Shown: positions 24,561-32,120, numbered from the stretch's first letter. The stretch: DNA of 55,753 nt from Clostridiales bacterium (GCA_021199255.1 JAJQIK010000043.1:65235-120987); one strand, 5' to 3'. Numbers and translations: made by a program. Notes: generated from the sequence alone by a model not told the origin.

Positions 24561-25895
24561 TTATTTCCCTGCCACTAAAACACTGATAATATCCTCAAGA
24601 AGATGTAATCCTCCCTCAAATCCCGCATATCCCTTGGAACAGATTAACCTGTTTGAGACTGGATAGCTGACTGCCAGTGTCTGTGCCCCAAGCTCTGAAG
24701 CTGTATACTTGTCAATTCCACTTCCCAATAGGAACAGGGGAGTATCACTGTCAAAATATCTCTGCCCCTGATTTCTGGGATGTCTCTTGGCAATCAGTCT
24801 ACCGATTTCGCTGGTTCCGGATTCGAACAATAATTCCCCTTGCACATCACTTTCTTCGAAATGTTTTCGTAGTGCATTTGCCTTTTCTTCCTTCAAAATA
24901 TCTGTCACAAAAATATCATCTGCATGCCATCCAAGTTCTTCTGACACAAATTTTTGAAGGGGAATTGCGTAATTACTATTTGCAATAATTTCCGCATAAT
25001 AAAAATACTGACCATTGGCAATAATATCTGCTGCTCTCAGGAAATAACTGTAATAGTGATTATTCTCCTCTTGAATTACCTTTTCCAAAAGTTCCTGATC
25101 CACCGCAAGTTCTGTACCAATTCTGCGCAAAAATTCTTCCGTTGCTACTGCACCAATGGGCAAGTCATAAATACCATAGGGTGTTCCATGCCTTTCCTCA
25201 AAGGTTTCTACGAGTTCCCTGCCCCACACACTGGAAAACAGTAAATTGTAGGATGCTTCTGGCGCTGAAGTAATATTCTCAAAAGTCTGATCCCCGGTAA
25301 AAAACGTATTAACTTCAAATCCGATTTTTTTTAACAGTCTTCGAATCTCTTCCAAATCACCACGAAAAAAAGGATCAAAACCAGGTACAATTCCAAAAAT
25401 GTTTAAAAGCTTCTGTTTCTTTTCCTTTGTGGCTGGCAAATACCGATTGAAAATACCATCCAAAGCAATTTCATATCCTCTATATGCATCTCCTTTAAAA
25501 CTAGCGGTACTGATTGCAATGACATCAATGTCATCTTCTTCCAGTTCTCTGACAACTCCTTGTACATCATCGCCGATCATTTCCGTCATACATCCCGTTG
25601 CCACCACAACCAGTTTTCCGTCCATGATTTCTTTGGTTGCTCGAAGTTCTTCTTCCAACCTATCTACACCGCCAAATACAACATCTCTCTCACCAATCGC
25701 GCTGCTCGGTATATGACTGCCTCCAATTGTTCCCTCTCCAAGATTTCCTGCACAGGTAGCAATTGCGCCATATAAATTACCGCCACATCCTATGGCTGAA
25801 TGTGTGACTGGAATCACCCCAGGGAGAAGGGAAAGCGTTGTGATTGCGCCACCAAGAGCGCAGGTTGTTCTCGGTCTTTCAATATGTCCACTCAT
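24561..25895 (-). CDS. Nitrogenase component 1-like protein, NifK (beta) type
   Basis: A 444-residue partner subunit. Predicted P-cluster cysteines are Cys12 (RTTCALGGA), Cys37 (HSAIGCGG) and Cys102 in ATGCMTEMIGDDV; the CMxExIGDD form is typical of NifK rather than NifD. DVVFGGVDRLEEEL and LPIGAVATEEFLRRIG are further NifK-like blocks, and the C-terminus ends in KGYAGFEGGLHLLEDI like NifK. It lacks the N-terminal extension of Mo-type NifK. It should form an alpha2beta2 complex with the next gene's product. It follows the internal cysK by 14 bases. GAGGAAAGG precedes the ATG. Confidence 0.9.
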   Translation of the reverse strand: MSGHIERPRTTCALGGAITTLSLLPGVIPVTHSAIGCGGNLYGAIATCAGNLGEGTIGGSHIPSSAIGERDVVFGGVDRLEEELRATKEIMDGKLVVVATGCMTEMIGDDVQGVVRELEEDDIDVIAISTASFKGDAYRGYEIALDGIFNRYLPATKEKKQKLLNIFGIVPGFDPFFRGDLEEIRRLLKKIGFEVNTFFTGDQTFENITSAPEASYNLLFSSVWGRELVETFEERHGTPYGIYDLPIGAVATEEFLRRIGTELAVDQELLEKVIQEENNHYYSYFLRAADIIANGQYFYYAEIIANSNYAIPLQKFVSEELGWHADDIFVTDILKEEKANALRKHFEESDVQGELLFESGTSEIGRLIAKRHPRNQGQRYFDSDTPLFLLGSGIDKYTASELGAQTLAVSYPVSNRLICSKGYAGFEGGLHLLEDIISVLVAGK

Positions 25896-25909
25896 TGTTT
25901 CCTTTCCTC

Positions 25910-26857
25910 CTAATTTAGCTGATTATTATATTGGTACAAAATTGTTGATAAATATCTCTCTCCTGTATCCGGGAGAAGTGCTACAATTGTTTTGCCCTTA
26001 TTTTCTTTTCTCTTTGCAAGGCTGAGAGCTGCAAATGCTGCTGCCCCGGAAGAAATACCTACAAGAAGTCCTTCTACCCTTCCAAGAAGTCTGGAAGTAT
26101 CAATAGCCTCATCGCTACGAATCCTTAAAATTTCATCCAAGATTTCTGTTTCTAAAACCTGCGGAACAAAGCCCGCTCCAATCCCTTGTATTTTATGGGC
26201 TCCAGCTGCGCATCCACTAAGTACAGAGGATTCAAAAGGCTCTACAGCTACGACCTGAATCTCTGGTTTATGTGCTTTCAAACCTTTCCCAACACCTGTT
26301 ACCGTTCCGCCTGTTCCTACTCCGGCTACGAAAATATCCACAGCCCCCTCTGTATCCTCCCAAATTTCCTGCGCGGTTGTTTCTTCGTGGGCTTTGGAAT
26401 TTGCCCGATTTTCAAATTGCTGTAAAATTACACCTCCTGGAATTGCACTCTTTAAAGCCTCTGCTCTTCGAATTGCGCCGTTCATTCCCTGGGCTCCTGG
26501 GGTTAATACGACCTCTGCCCCAAGTGCTGTAACCAATGTTCTCCTTTCAATACTCATTGTATCTGGCATTGTTAAAATCACATGATAACCCTTAATCGCC
26601 CCTACAAAAGCAAGTCCAACACCCGTATTCCCACTTGTAGGCTCAATAATGGTGGCCCCTGGCTTCAAAATCCCCCGTTCCTCAGCATCCTCAATCATGG
26701 CAAAAGCAATTCGATCCTTTACCGAGCCAGCTGGGTTGAAGTATTCGAGTTTAAAATAAACATCCGCCTCAAGTCCATTCACCTTCAGAAAACGGTTAGG
26801 TTTCAACAAAGGGGTTTTTCCAATCAGTTCCGTTAATTCCTGTGCTGCATGTACCAT
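25910..26857 (-). CDS. cysK: Cysteine synthase (O-acetylserine sulfhydrylase), island copy
   Basis: A 315-residue PLP enzyme with Lys in [12 protein letters not shown], the substrate loop PTSGNTGVGLA, the PLP phosphate loop [10 protein letters not shown], and the C-terminal SSGAAA. It joins sulfide (or possibly a thiol) to O-acetylserine to make cysteine. It sits inside the operon between the NifH-like and NifK-like genes, which is not a nitrogen-fixation arrangement and suggests the reductase releases sulfide or a thiol. A second cysK lies at 29331-30266 and is similar but clearly diverged, with GC-richer codons. Confidence 0.96.
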   Translation of the reverse strand: MVHAAQELTELIGKTPLLKPNRFLKVNGLEADVYFKLEYFNPAGSVKDRIAFAMIEDAEERGILKPGATIIEPTSGNTGVGLAFVGAIKGYHVILTMPDTMSIERRTLVTALGAEVVLTPGAQGMNGAIRRAEALKSAIPGGVILQQFENRANSKAHEETTAQEIWEDTEGAVDIFVAGVGTGGTVTGVGKGLKAHKPEIQVVAVEPFESSVLSGCAAGAHKIQGIGAGFVPQVLETEILDEILRIRSDEAIDTSRLLGRVEGLLVGISSGAAAFAALSLAKRKENKGKTIVALLPDTGERYLSTILYQYNNQLN

Positions 26858-26890
26858 ACTTTTTTGTCTCCTATCCTAGCTTGACTCTCC

Positions 26891-27769
26891 TTAAATTCCT
26901 GCTCTGTTTCCGCCGATTACAACACCGGATTCAAGTTCCAGCAGCTGATCTGACCAAGAGGCTGCCCACTTTCTCAGTTCATCTTGTTCCATTGGTGAAG
27001 GAACGCTGGATTCATGATGATCCACAATTCTTTGCGCAAGTCTTCTATAAACAGAGGCCTGTTCTGAATCTGGTGCAGCTTCAATGGTTGTTTTTCCTTG
27101 AAGTTCACTTTGTGTAACCGTAATTGATCTTGGCACATATTCCATAATCTGCGTCTTAGTTCTTTCTGCAAAATCATCAAGAATATCTCTTGAATATTTT
27201 TCTGTCACGGAATTTCCAATAACTCCTCCAAGCAAGGCTCCTCCAGTATTAGAATATTTTTTGATTCCCTTAAATAAATTATTGGAAGCATAAACACTCA
27301 TAAAGTCCGAAGAAGAAACTGTAAATACGTGTTCTGCGATTCCTTCTCGGATTGGTGTTGCAAAACCACCGCAGACAACATCTCCAAGGACATCATAGAT
27401 AACGTAATCCAAGTCTAATTCTTCAAACACATGCTGTTGCTTAAACAATTCAACAGAAGAAATAATTCCTCGTCCAGCACATCCTACGCCTGGTTGAGGA
27501 CCGCCTGCTTCTACACAGTAGATTCCATTAAATCCCTCAAAAATAACATCCGAAGCCTTCACACTTCCCTTTTCCCTTAGGGTATCTAAAACCGTTGGAA
27601 TATATTGTCCACTTCTAAGTGTATTCGTCGAATCACTTTTAGGATCACATCCAAACTGCATGACCTTAAATCCCATTTTTGACAAAGCTGCCGTTAAGTT
27701 TGATGTCGTTGTTGACTTCCCAATTCCTCCTTTTCCGTAAATTGCAATTTGTGTTAATTTTTTTGCCAT
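26891..27769 (-). CDS. Nitrogenase iron protein-like ATPase (NifH-like)
   Basis: A 292-residue homodimeric Fe-protein homologue. It has the P-loop [11 protein letters not shown] at residues 11-21, the switch I region [10 protein letters not shown], Cys97 (GVGCAGRGI) and Cys133 ([13 protein letters not shown]), the two 4Fe-4S ligands at NifH positions. Arg100, the ADP-ribosylation site of nitrogenase, is present. It would pass electrons with ATP hydrolysis to the NifDK-like complex. It lies 21 bases after the NifB-like gene. The last 20-30 residues ([16 protein letters not shown]) differ from NifH. Confidence 0.95.
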   Translation of the reverse strand: MAKKLTQIAIYGKGGIGKSTTTSNLTAALSKMGFKVMQFGCDPKSDSTNTLRSGQYIPTVLDTLREKGSVKASDVIFEGFNGIYCVEAGGPQPGVGCAGRGIISSVELFKQQHVFEELDLDYVIYDVLGDVVCGGFATPIREGIAEHVFTVSSSDFMSVYASNNLFKGIKKYSNTGGALLGGVIGNSVTEKYSRDILDDFAERTKTQIMEYVPRSITVTQSELQGKTTIEAAPDSEQASVYRRLAQRIVDHHESSVPSPMEQDELRKWAASWSDQLLELESGVVIGGNRAGI

Positions 27770-27790
27770 TATTTTCTCCTCATTTTTCCT

Positions 27791-28669
27791 TTAACCGTGT
27801 GAAAATGTATCTCCTGCGGCTCTTTGATTTCCATAAATTTGTGATGCAAAATCACTCTTTCCCGGTACTCCAATCGCGTCTGCCCGGCATCTTTGACAGT
27901 GTCTGAACACATCAATGTACGGAGCCGCCTTGTTTCTTGCCATATCAATTTCCTGGCAAGTAGGTATCCTTTCTTCCTTGAGTTTCCCATTTGGAATTAA
28001 CGGGATAATATTGTAAATTTTTGCGCCTGCATCACTTACCGCTCTTGCAATCTCTTCTATATGCGTTCCATTGATAGACGGCACAAGGACGGTATTTACC
28101 TTTACTGTAATTCCAGCTTTAGAAACCTTGCGAATTCCTTCCAGCTGATTTTCTATTAATATTTTTGCTCCCTCTTCCCCTTCTATCCACCTTCCGTGAT
28201 AGAAAATCCCATCATTTAATTTGGCCTCTATTGCCGGTTCTACTGCATTCACCGTGACTGTCAGAGAATCAATTTCAGCCTTTATTACTTCCTCTGCCAG
28301 TTCATTCAAAAGTAATCCATTCGTGCTCATACATTTCAGCAAATCAGGAAACGTCTTTCCAACCAGTCGAAAGGTCTTCAATGCATCCTCCGTAGCCAAT
28401 GTATCGCCTGGGCCAGCAATTCCTATCACCTTAATATCCGGACAAATATCCAGCGATTGCTTCACAACAAATACTGCCTCTTCCGGAGATATGACTTCCC
28501 GCGTCACTCCTGGCCGGTTTTCTGTTGCATTTCTTGGTCTAGTGCAAAATTTACATGCAATATTACACGTTTCACTTACCGGCAAATGAATTCTTCCCGT
28601 CGTAGCACTATGATTTCCAAAGCAGGGGTGTGACTCTTGCAGTTTTTTATAGTTATCCTCTTTTTCCAT
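27791..28669 (-). CDS. Radical SAM protein, NifB-like (cofactor core synthesis)
   Basis: A 292-residue stand-alone NifB. HPCFGNHSATTGRIHLPV is the NifB signature, CNIACKFC (Cys35, 39, 42) is the radical SAM cluster site, and C-terminal FRHCQRCRADAIG supplies cysteines for the accessory clusters. NifB makes NifB-co, the carbide-containing 8Fe core. Its presence implies that the NifDK-like complex uses a NifB-co-derived cofactor, unlike protochlorophyllide or F430-type homologues. The NifX-like C-terminal domain of classical NifB is absent here and encoded separately just upstream (seven-base gap). Confidence 0.95.
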   Translation of the reverse strand: MEKEDNYKKLQESHPCFGNHSATTGRIHLPVSETCNIACKFCTRPRNATENRPGVTREVISPEEAVFVVKQSLDICPDIKVIGIAGPGDTLATEDALKTFRLVGKTFPDLLKCMSTNGLLLNELAEEVIKAEIDSLTVTVNAVEPAIEAKLNDGIFYHGRWIEGEEGAKILIENQLEGIRKVSKAGITVKVNTVLVPSINGTHIEEIARAVSDAGAKIYNIIPLIPNGKLKEERIPTCQEIDMARNKAAPYIDVFRHCQRCRADAIGVPGKSDFASQIYGNQRAAGDTFSHG

Positions 28670-28676
28670 CTGTCTT

Positions 28677-29045
28677 TTATCCCTTCCTCATTGATTTATA
28701 AATAAGGTCCTGCACACTGACATATCTTGTTAGTTTTTCAATTGCCACAAGAATATCCCCTTCATATTCGTATGCGATCATTCCTTCACTTTTCAGATAC
28801 ATAGACGCACGCTGTCCTATTTTTGCAACTAATATATATCTGCAATCCTTTAAAAGAGCAATCTTCTCATAAAATTCATCATCGCGGTGTTCTCCATTAT
28901 GGCAAACAATTTTGGCACTTCTTTTTTCCAGAATGGTTGCTTTTCCATCCCCACTAATCTCATAAATCACAAAAGAAGTGGCTTTTGCAAAATGCTGATC
29001 TATCCTTTTCCCTTCTGATGAGGCAACTGCTATTCGATAACTCAC
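28677..29045 (-). CDS. NifX/NafY-type iron-sulfur cofactor-binding protein
   Basis: A 122-residue protein of the Nitro_FeMo-Co family (SYRIAVASSEGKRIDQHFAKATSFVIYEI... ILVAKIG...). Such domains bind NifB-co or FeMo-co intermediates and form the C-terminus of many NifB proteins. Here it immediately precedes the domain-lacking NifB and probably acts with it as a carrier. A TTG two codons earlier is possible, but the GTG at 29045 is seven bases from GGAGG and I prefer it. It is the first gene after the terminator at 29077-29128, with no room for a separate promoter (about 30 bases). Confidence 0.85.
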   Translation of the reverse strand: MSYRIAVASSEGKRIDQHFAKATSFVIYEISGDGKATILEKRSAKIVCHNGEHRDDEFYEKIALLKDCRYILVAKIGQRASMYLKSEGMIAYEYEGDILVAIEKLTRYVSVQDLIYKSMRKG

Positions 29046-29076
29046 AGGCAACCCTCCTTTACCAGTTATTTGATAT

Positions 29077-29128
29077 AAAAACGGACAACCGGAGGTTTTG
29101 CTTAAATCAGCTAACCTCCAGTTGTCCG
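29077..29128 (-). terminator. Terminator between the yezD-like gene and the nif-like operon
   Basis: In minus orientation CGGACAACTGGAGGTT pairs with AACCTCCGGTTGTCCG (16 bp, one G-U) across a 15-base loop, then TTTTTATAT. It begins at the yezD-like stop codon. The nif-like genes must be expressed by read-through or regulated antitermination unless a promoter lies inside the yezD-like gene. Confidence 0.85.
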
Positions 29129-29129
29129 G

Positions 29130-29285
29130 TCAGTTACTCAATCTCACTTTTTTGTTCTGTTCAACCTGAACCACTTTGCCATCCTGTACTACGATGGAAA
29201 TTGTCCCGTATTTAATCTCCTCTGCCATCTGTTTTACGATGCAAAGCCAATCGTTCTGCGTTTTATCAGGCAGTCTGTCCGGCAT
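29130..29285 (-). CDS. YezD-like small protein (DUF2292)
   Basis: A 51-residue ORF beginning MPDRLPDKTQNDWLC and containing KYGTISIVVQDGKVVQVE, which I recognise as the YezD/DUF2292 pattern (GxxxIxVQDGKVVQIE). YezD-type proteins are small, of unknown biochemical role, and repeatedly found with sulfur-assimilation genes in Firmicutes. AAAGGTGGTGA precedes the ATG at good spacing. It lies 45 bases after the upstream cysK and ends at a strong terminator, so it belongs to the cysK transcript. Confidence 0.8.
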   Translation of the reverse strand: MPDRLPDKTQNDWLCIVKQMAEEIKYGTISIVVQDGKVVQVEQNKKVRLSN

Positions 29286-29330
29286 ACGTATCACCACCTT
29301 TTTTGATACGCGCAGCTAAACCTGCGGCTG

Positions 29331-30266
29331 TCAGTTATTAAACAACGGTGTCGAAAGGTATCTGTCGCCCGAATCAGGCAGCAGTACCACGATATTCTTT
29401 CCAGAGTTCTCCGGTCTTTGCGCAAGTATGACAGCCGCTTTAAGCGCCGCGCCCGATGAAATTCCGACTAAAATCCCCTCTGCCAGCGCGAATGCCTTTC
29501 CTTCCGCAAACGCATCCTCATTCTCGATTGCGATGACCTCATCGTAAATCTTTGTATTCAGCACATCGGGCACAAAGCCTGCGCCGATACCCTGAATTTT
29601 ATGCGCGCCTGGCGTACCCTTTGAGAGCACAGGGCTTGTCGCCGGCTCCACAGCCACGATCTTTACGTTGGGGTTCTGCTCTTTTAAATATTCGCCTACG
29701 CCCGTAACCGTGCCGCCCGTGCCAACGCCCGCAACAAAAATATCCACCTTCCCGTCAGTCTGTTTCCAAATCTCCGGACCGGTCATTGCCTTATGTACGG
29801 CAGGGTTTGCGGGATTTATAAACTGCCCGAGGATAATAGAGCCTTCGATTTCCTTATTTAACTCTTCCGCCTTTGCGATTGCGCCCTTCATTCCCTTTGC
29901 GCCCTCCGTAAGCACAAGCTCCGCGCCATACGCCTTAAGGAGATTTCTGCGCTCAACGCTCATGGTGTCGGGCAGCGTGAGGATCGCCTTATAGCCCTTC
30001 GCTGTCGCGACAGCCGCCAAACCGATGCCGGTGTTGCCGCTGGTCGGCTCGATGATTGTCGCGCCAGGCTTCAGCTTTCCGGATTTCTCCGCGTCCTCAA
30101 TCATCGCCAGCGCAATTCTGTCCTTTACCGAACCTGCCGGATTAAAATACTCAAGCTTTGCAAGAAGCGTCGCATCCGAAACGCCTGCTTTCCTGCTGTA
30201 ACGGTTCAGCTTCAAAATAGGGGTTCCTCCAATCAGTTCCAATGCACTCTCTTTAATTTCTGACAT
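29331..30266 (-). CDS. cysK: Cysteine synthase A, promoter-proximal copy
   Basis: A 311-residue O-acetylserine sulfhydrylase with [20 protein letters not shown] (PLP Lys), [24 protein letters not shown] and [10 protein letters not shown]. It makes cysteine from O-acetylserine and sulfide. It is the first gene of the minus-strand cluster, driven by a consensus promoter (30340-30368) with a candidate Rrf2 box just downstream, and is divergent from the Rrf2 gene. In Bacillus and Clostridioides CysK also partners the Rrf2 regulator CymR, so a sensing role is possible (inference). Its codon use is GC-richer than the nif-like genes. CGGAGGTAAG precedes the ATG. Confidence 0.97.
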   Translation of the reverse strand: MSEIKESALELIGGTPILKLNRYSRKAGVSDATLLAKLEYFNPAGSVKDRIALAMIEDAEKSGKLKPGATIIEPTSGNTGIGLAAVATAKGYKAILTLPDTMSVERRNLLKAYGAELVLTEGAKGMKGAIAKAEELNKEIEGSIILGQFINPANPAVHKAMTGPEIWKQTDGKVDIFVAGVGTGGTVTGVGEYLKEQNPNVKIVAVEPATSPVLSKGTPGAHKIQGIGAGFVPDVLNTKIYDEVIAIENEDAFAEGKAFALAEGILVGISSGAALKAAVILAQRPENSGKNIVVLLPDSGDRYLSTPLFNN

Positions 30267-30297
30267 AACAGCTTACCTCCGATTTTAATTTTCATTA

Positions 30298-30307
30298 CCT
30301 ACTTTTT
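30298..30307. promoter_or_regulatory. Candidate Rrf2 operator box 1 (CCTACTTTTT), cysK side
   Basis: The ten-base box CCTACTTTTT lies just downstream of the cysK transcription start, within the leader. The same ten bases recur at 30440-30449 in the divergent promoter. Confidence 0.45.
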
Positions 30308-30339
30308 TGATATGCAATGTATGTTTTGATGTTAGGCTC

Positions 30340-30368
30340 ATTATAGTCGTGCTTTAGCGCGTTGTCAA
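30340..30368 (-). promoter_or_regulatory. Consensus promoter of the cysK/yezD/nif-like cluster
   Basis: TTGACA (30368-30363), 17 bases, TATAAT (30345-30340) on the minus strand; it starts transcription about 65 bases before the cysK ATG. Confidence 0.9.
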
Positions 30369-30432
30369 TCACTTTTTGAAAAAAAATTTCATATTGTGAA
30401 TTTTATATCCCGATTGTAAATTAACTTTTCGC

Positions 30433-30461
30433 TTGATTGCCTACTTTTTCAGTGGTATTAT
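30433..30461 (+). promoter_or_regulatory. Promoter of the Rrf2 regulator gene
   Basis: TTGATT (30433-30438), 17 bases, TATTAT (30456-30461). The spacer contains the second CCTACTTTTT box, so binding there would repress the regulator's own gene. Confidence 0.7.
30440..30449. promoter_or_regulatory. Candidate Rrf2 operator box 2 (CCTACTTTTT), regulator side
   Basis: This copy of the ten-base box sits between the -35 and -10 elements of the Rrf2 gene promoter, in the same strand sense as box 1. Confidence 0.45.
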
Positions 30462-30585
30462 AGGTTTATCTGATAATACATCAAAACAAGGTAGTATGAA
30501 AGAAGATTTGGCTATATTGTGCCGGAGCGTCACAAATAGCTTTGATGGCATCACGTCGCTAACGCTCCAGAATGGAGCACTATAT

Positions 30586-31017
30586 ATGAAGATATCTACC
30601 CGGGGGCGCTATTCACTGCGCATGATGATAGACCTGGCACAGCACTACAACGAAGGTTTTATCGCCTTAAAGGACATATCCGCAAGGCAGAACATTTCAA
30701 AAAAATATCTGGAGCAGATAATCCCGTTTTTTAACCGCAGCAATCTTCTTTTGGCAAATAAGGGACATATGGGCGGCTATCAGCTCGCCAAACACCCGAG
30801 CGAAATCACAGTGCGCGAAATTTTTGAAAGCGCCGAAGGAAGCCTTACTCCTGTAAGCTGCATGGACAATTCCCCAAATATCTGCGAGAATGCTGCCAAT
30901 TGCCTTACCCTGCCCGTTTATCAGGGGCTTTACGAGGTAATCATCAATTACCTGAACAGCATTTCATTGCAGGATGTCATCAGCAATAAGCCTGACAGCT
31001 GCGAATATTATATCTGA
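30586..31017 (+). CDS. Rrf2 family transcriptional regulator (CymR/IscR-like)
   Basis: A 143-residue Rrf2 protein: MKISTRGRYSLRMMIDLA start, wing residues LANKGHMGGYQLAKHP, and a cysteine-containing loop with Cys spaced C-x7-C-x5-C near residues 105-120. IscR-type members hold a 2Fe-2S cluster with three nearby cysteines, whereas CymR senses cysteine status through CysK. This protein has features of both, so it may sense iron-sulfur or sulfur supply. The frame opens 51 codons earlier, at the -35 box of the promoter; the ATG at 30586 has GGAG eight bases upstream. That GGAG is part of a GCTCC-agaat-GGAGC hairpin that may limit translation. Confidence 0.93.
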   Translation: MKISTRGRYSLRMMIDLAQHYNEGFIALKDISARQNISKKYLEQIIPFFNRSNLLLANKGHMGGYQLAKHPSEITVREIFESAEGSLTPVSCMDNSPNICENAANCLTLPVYQGLYEVIINYLNSISLQDVISNKPDSCEYYI

Positions 31018-31028
31018 CAATTTCTTTG

Positions 31029-31058
31029 TTCCTATATTTCCTATTTATTTTATAGGAA
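31029..31058. terminator. AT-rich inverted repeat after the Rrf2 gene
   Basis: TTCCTATA (31029-31036) and TATAGGAA (31051-31058) pair across a 14-base loop. It could end the Rrf2 transcript. The right arm TATAGGAATT resembles the GGAATT part of CymR sites and also occurs in the inverted repeat at 53099-53133. Confidence 0.35.
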
Positions 31059-31107
31059 TTTATTTCAAAAAATATCGCCCGGTTTTGATTTGAACAGCCC
31101 CAAAATG

Positions 31108-31149
31108 CATCAAAGCAGCCATAACCAACGTTATGCCTGCTTTGCATCG
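31108..31149. terminator. Strong hairpin between the Rrf2 gene and dagK
   Basis: AAAGCAG and CATAAC arms pair with GTTATG and CTGCTTT around a central G-G mismatch, within longer GCATCAAAGCAG and CTGCTTTGCATC flanks. The U-tract is weak in both directions. It lies just outside the right copy of the 61-bp repeat and may be an island-end structure or a terminator for dagK. Confidence 0.45.
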
Positions 31150-31155
31150 CTTGTT

Positions 31156-31216
31156 TTGCCCTTGCGCAAACAATTTCTTTACCGGGGAACCCTGATTTCT
31201 ACCGCCCGCTTCTCAT
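31156..31216. repeat. Right copy of the 61-bp direct repeat (dagK 3' end)
   Basis: Identical to 19620-19680 in the same orientation. It covers the last codons and stop of dagK plus about 23 bases downstream. The two copies bracket about 11.5 kb. Confidence 0.95.
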
Positions 31217-32069
31217 TTGCTATCACCGCGCGCAAATGTTCGCCGCCAAACTCGCCGTCCAGCGTCCATGCCAGCGGCTCCCCCGCTTCCACCACGATTC
31301 TCGACGCGGACAGAGAGTAAATATGCTCCGACTTCACCCGCTTATCCACCATCGCCAGAATAATGTTATTCAGCTCCAGCGGATTCGACGGCTTGCGGAT
31401 CAGCGTCACCTCAAACAGCCCGTCGTCCAGCAATACGTTCTGTCCCGTAATTCCCCGGAAGCCGCCGACCGAATGGGAATTGGTAATCATTCCGTATAAA
31501 AACTCCCCCTCTATGATCTGCCCGTCGCAGACGATTTTCAGCGCATAAGCCCGTACAGAGGGCAGCGCCCTGACGCCCTCCAGCAGGTAAGCCGCATGTC
31601 CCAGGACGTTTTTGACATCCTGCCTGGTCTCATAGGACACATTGGTAAAAATACCGAAGGCCGCTACGTAAATAAAGCTGTCGTCGTTAAACGCCCCGAT
31701 ATCGCACGCAAAATTCCTGCCCTTTACCACCACGTCCGCCGCTTTAATCATGTTTCTGGGAATTTTCAGGCTATTGGCAAAATCGTTAGTGCTGCCCGCG
31801 GGGACATAGCCGATGGGCAGTCTTTGCTCGCACTGCATCATACCGGTTACCACCTCGTCAAGAGTACCGTCGCCGCCGCTGCATACCACGATATCATACC
31901 CCGCATGGCGCTGCCTGACCGCTTTCACCGCGTCTCCCGACGCCTGCGTGGGATAGGCGGTCACCTCATAGCCCGCCTTGACAAATATATCAATAATATC
32001 CAGCAGATTACTCCGGATCTGCGCCTTACCGGCTCTGGGATTATAAATAAACAACAATCTCCTGCCCAT
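31179..32069 (-). CDS. Diacylglycerol kinase family lipid kinase
   Basis: A 296-residue YegS/DagK-type lipid kinase. It has IYNPRAGKA at the start, the catalytic GGDGTLDEVV motif near residue 65, PAGSTNDFA, and C-terminal DGE motifs (WTLDGEFGG). It phosphorylates diacylglycerol or a related lipid, returning it to phospholipid synthesis. GGAAGGGG precedes the ATG. Its 3' end is intact here, and a deleted duplicate of that end lies beside fba. Confidence 0.93.
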   Translation of the reverse strand: MGRRLLFIYNPRAGKAQIRSNLLDIIDIFVKAGYEVTAYPTQASGDAVKAVRQRHAGYDIVVCSGGDGTLDEVVTGMMQCEQRLPIGYVPAGSTNDFANSLKIPRNMIKAADVVVKGRNFACDIGAFNDDSFIYVAAFGIFTNVSYETRQDVKNVLGHAAYLLEGVRALPSVRAYALKIVCDGQIIEGEFLYGMITNSHSVGGFRGITGQNVLLDDGLFEVTLIRKPSNPLELNNIILAMVDKRVKSEHIYSLSASRIVVEAGEPLAWTLDGEFGGEHLRAVIANEKRAVEIRVPR

Positions 32070-32087
32070 CTGCTTCCCCTTCCTGTT

Positions 32088-32120
32088 AAAAAAAGAAGAT
32101 CTCCAGTGGAAATCTCCTTT
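32088..32120 (-). terminator. Terminator after the crh-like gene
   Basis: In minus orientation AAGGAGAT pairs with ATCTTCTT and is followed by TTTTTT. It ends the murB-rapZ-whiA-crh transcript before dagK. Confidence 0.75.

Noticed and set aside
20047-30266. Functional N2-fixing nif operon
   Set aside because: No nifE, nifN or nifV; altered His442 position; sulfur genes interleaved; only one component-1 pair.
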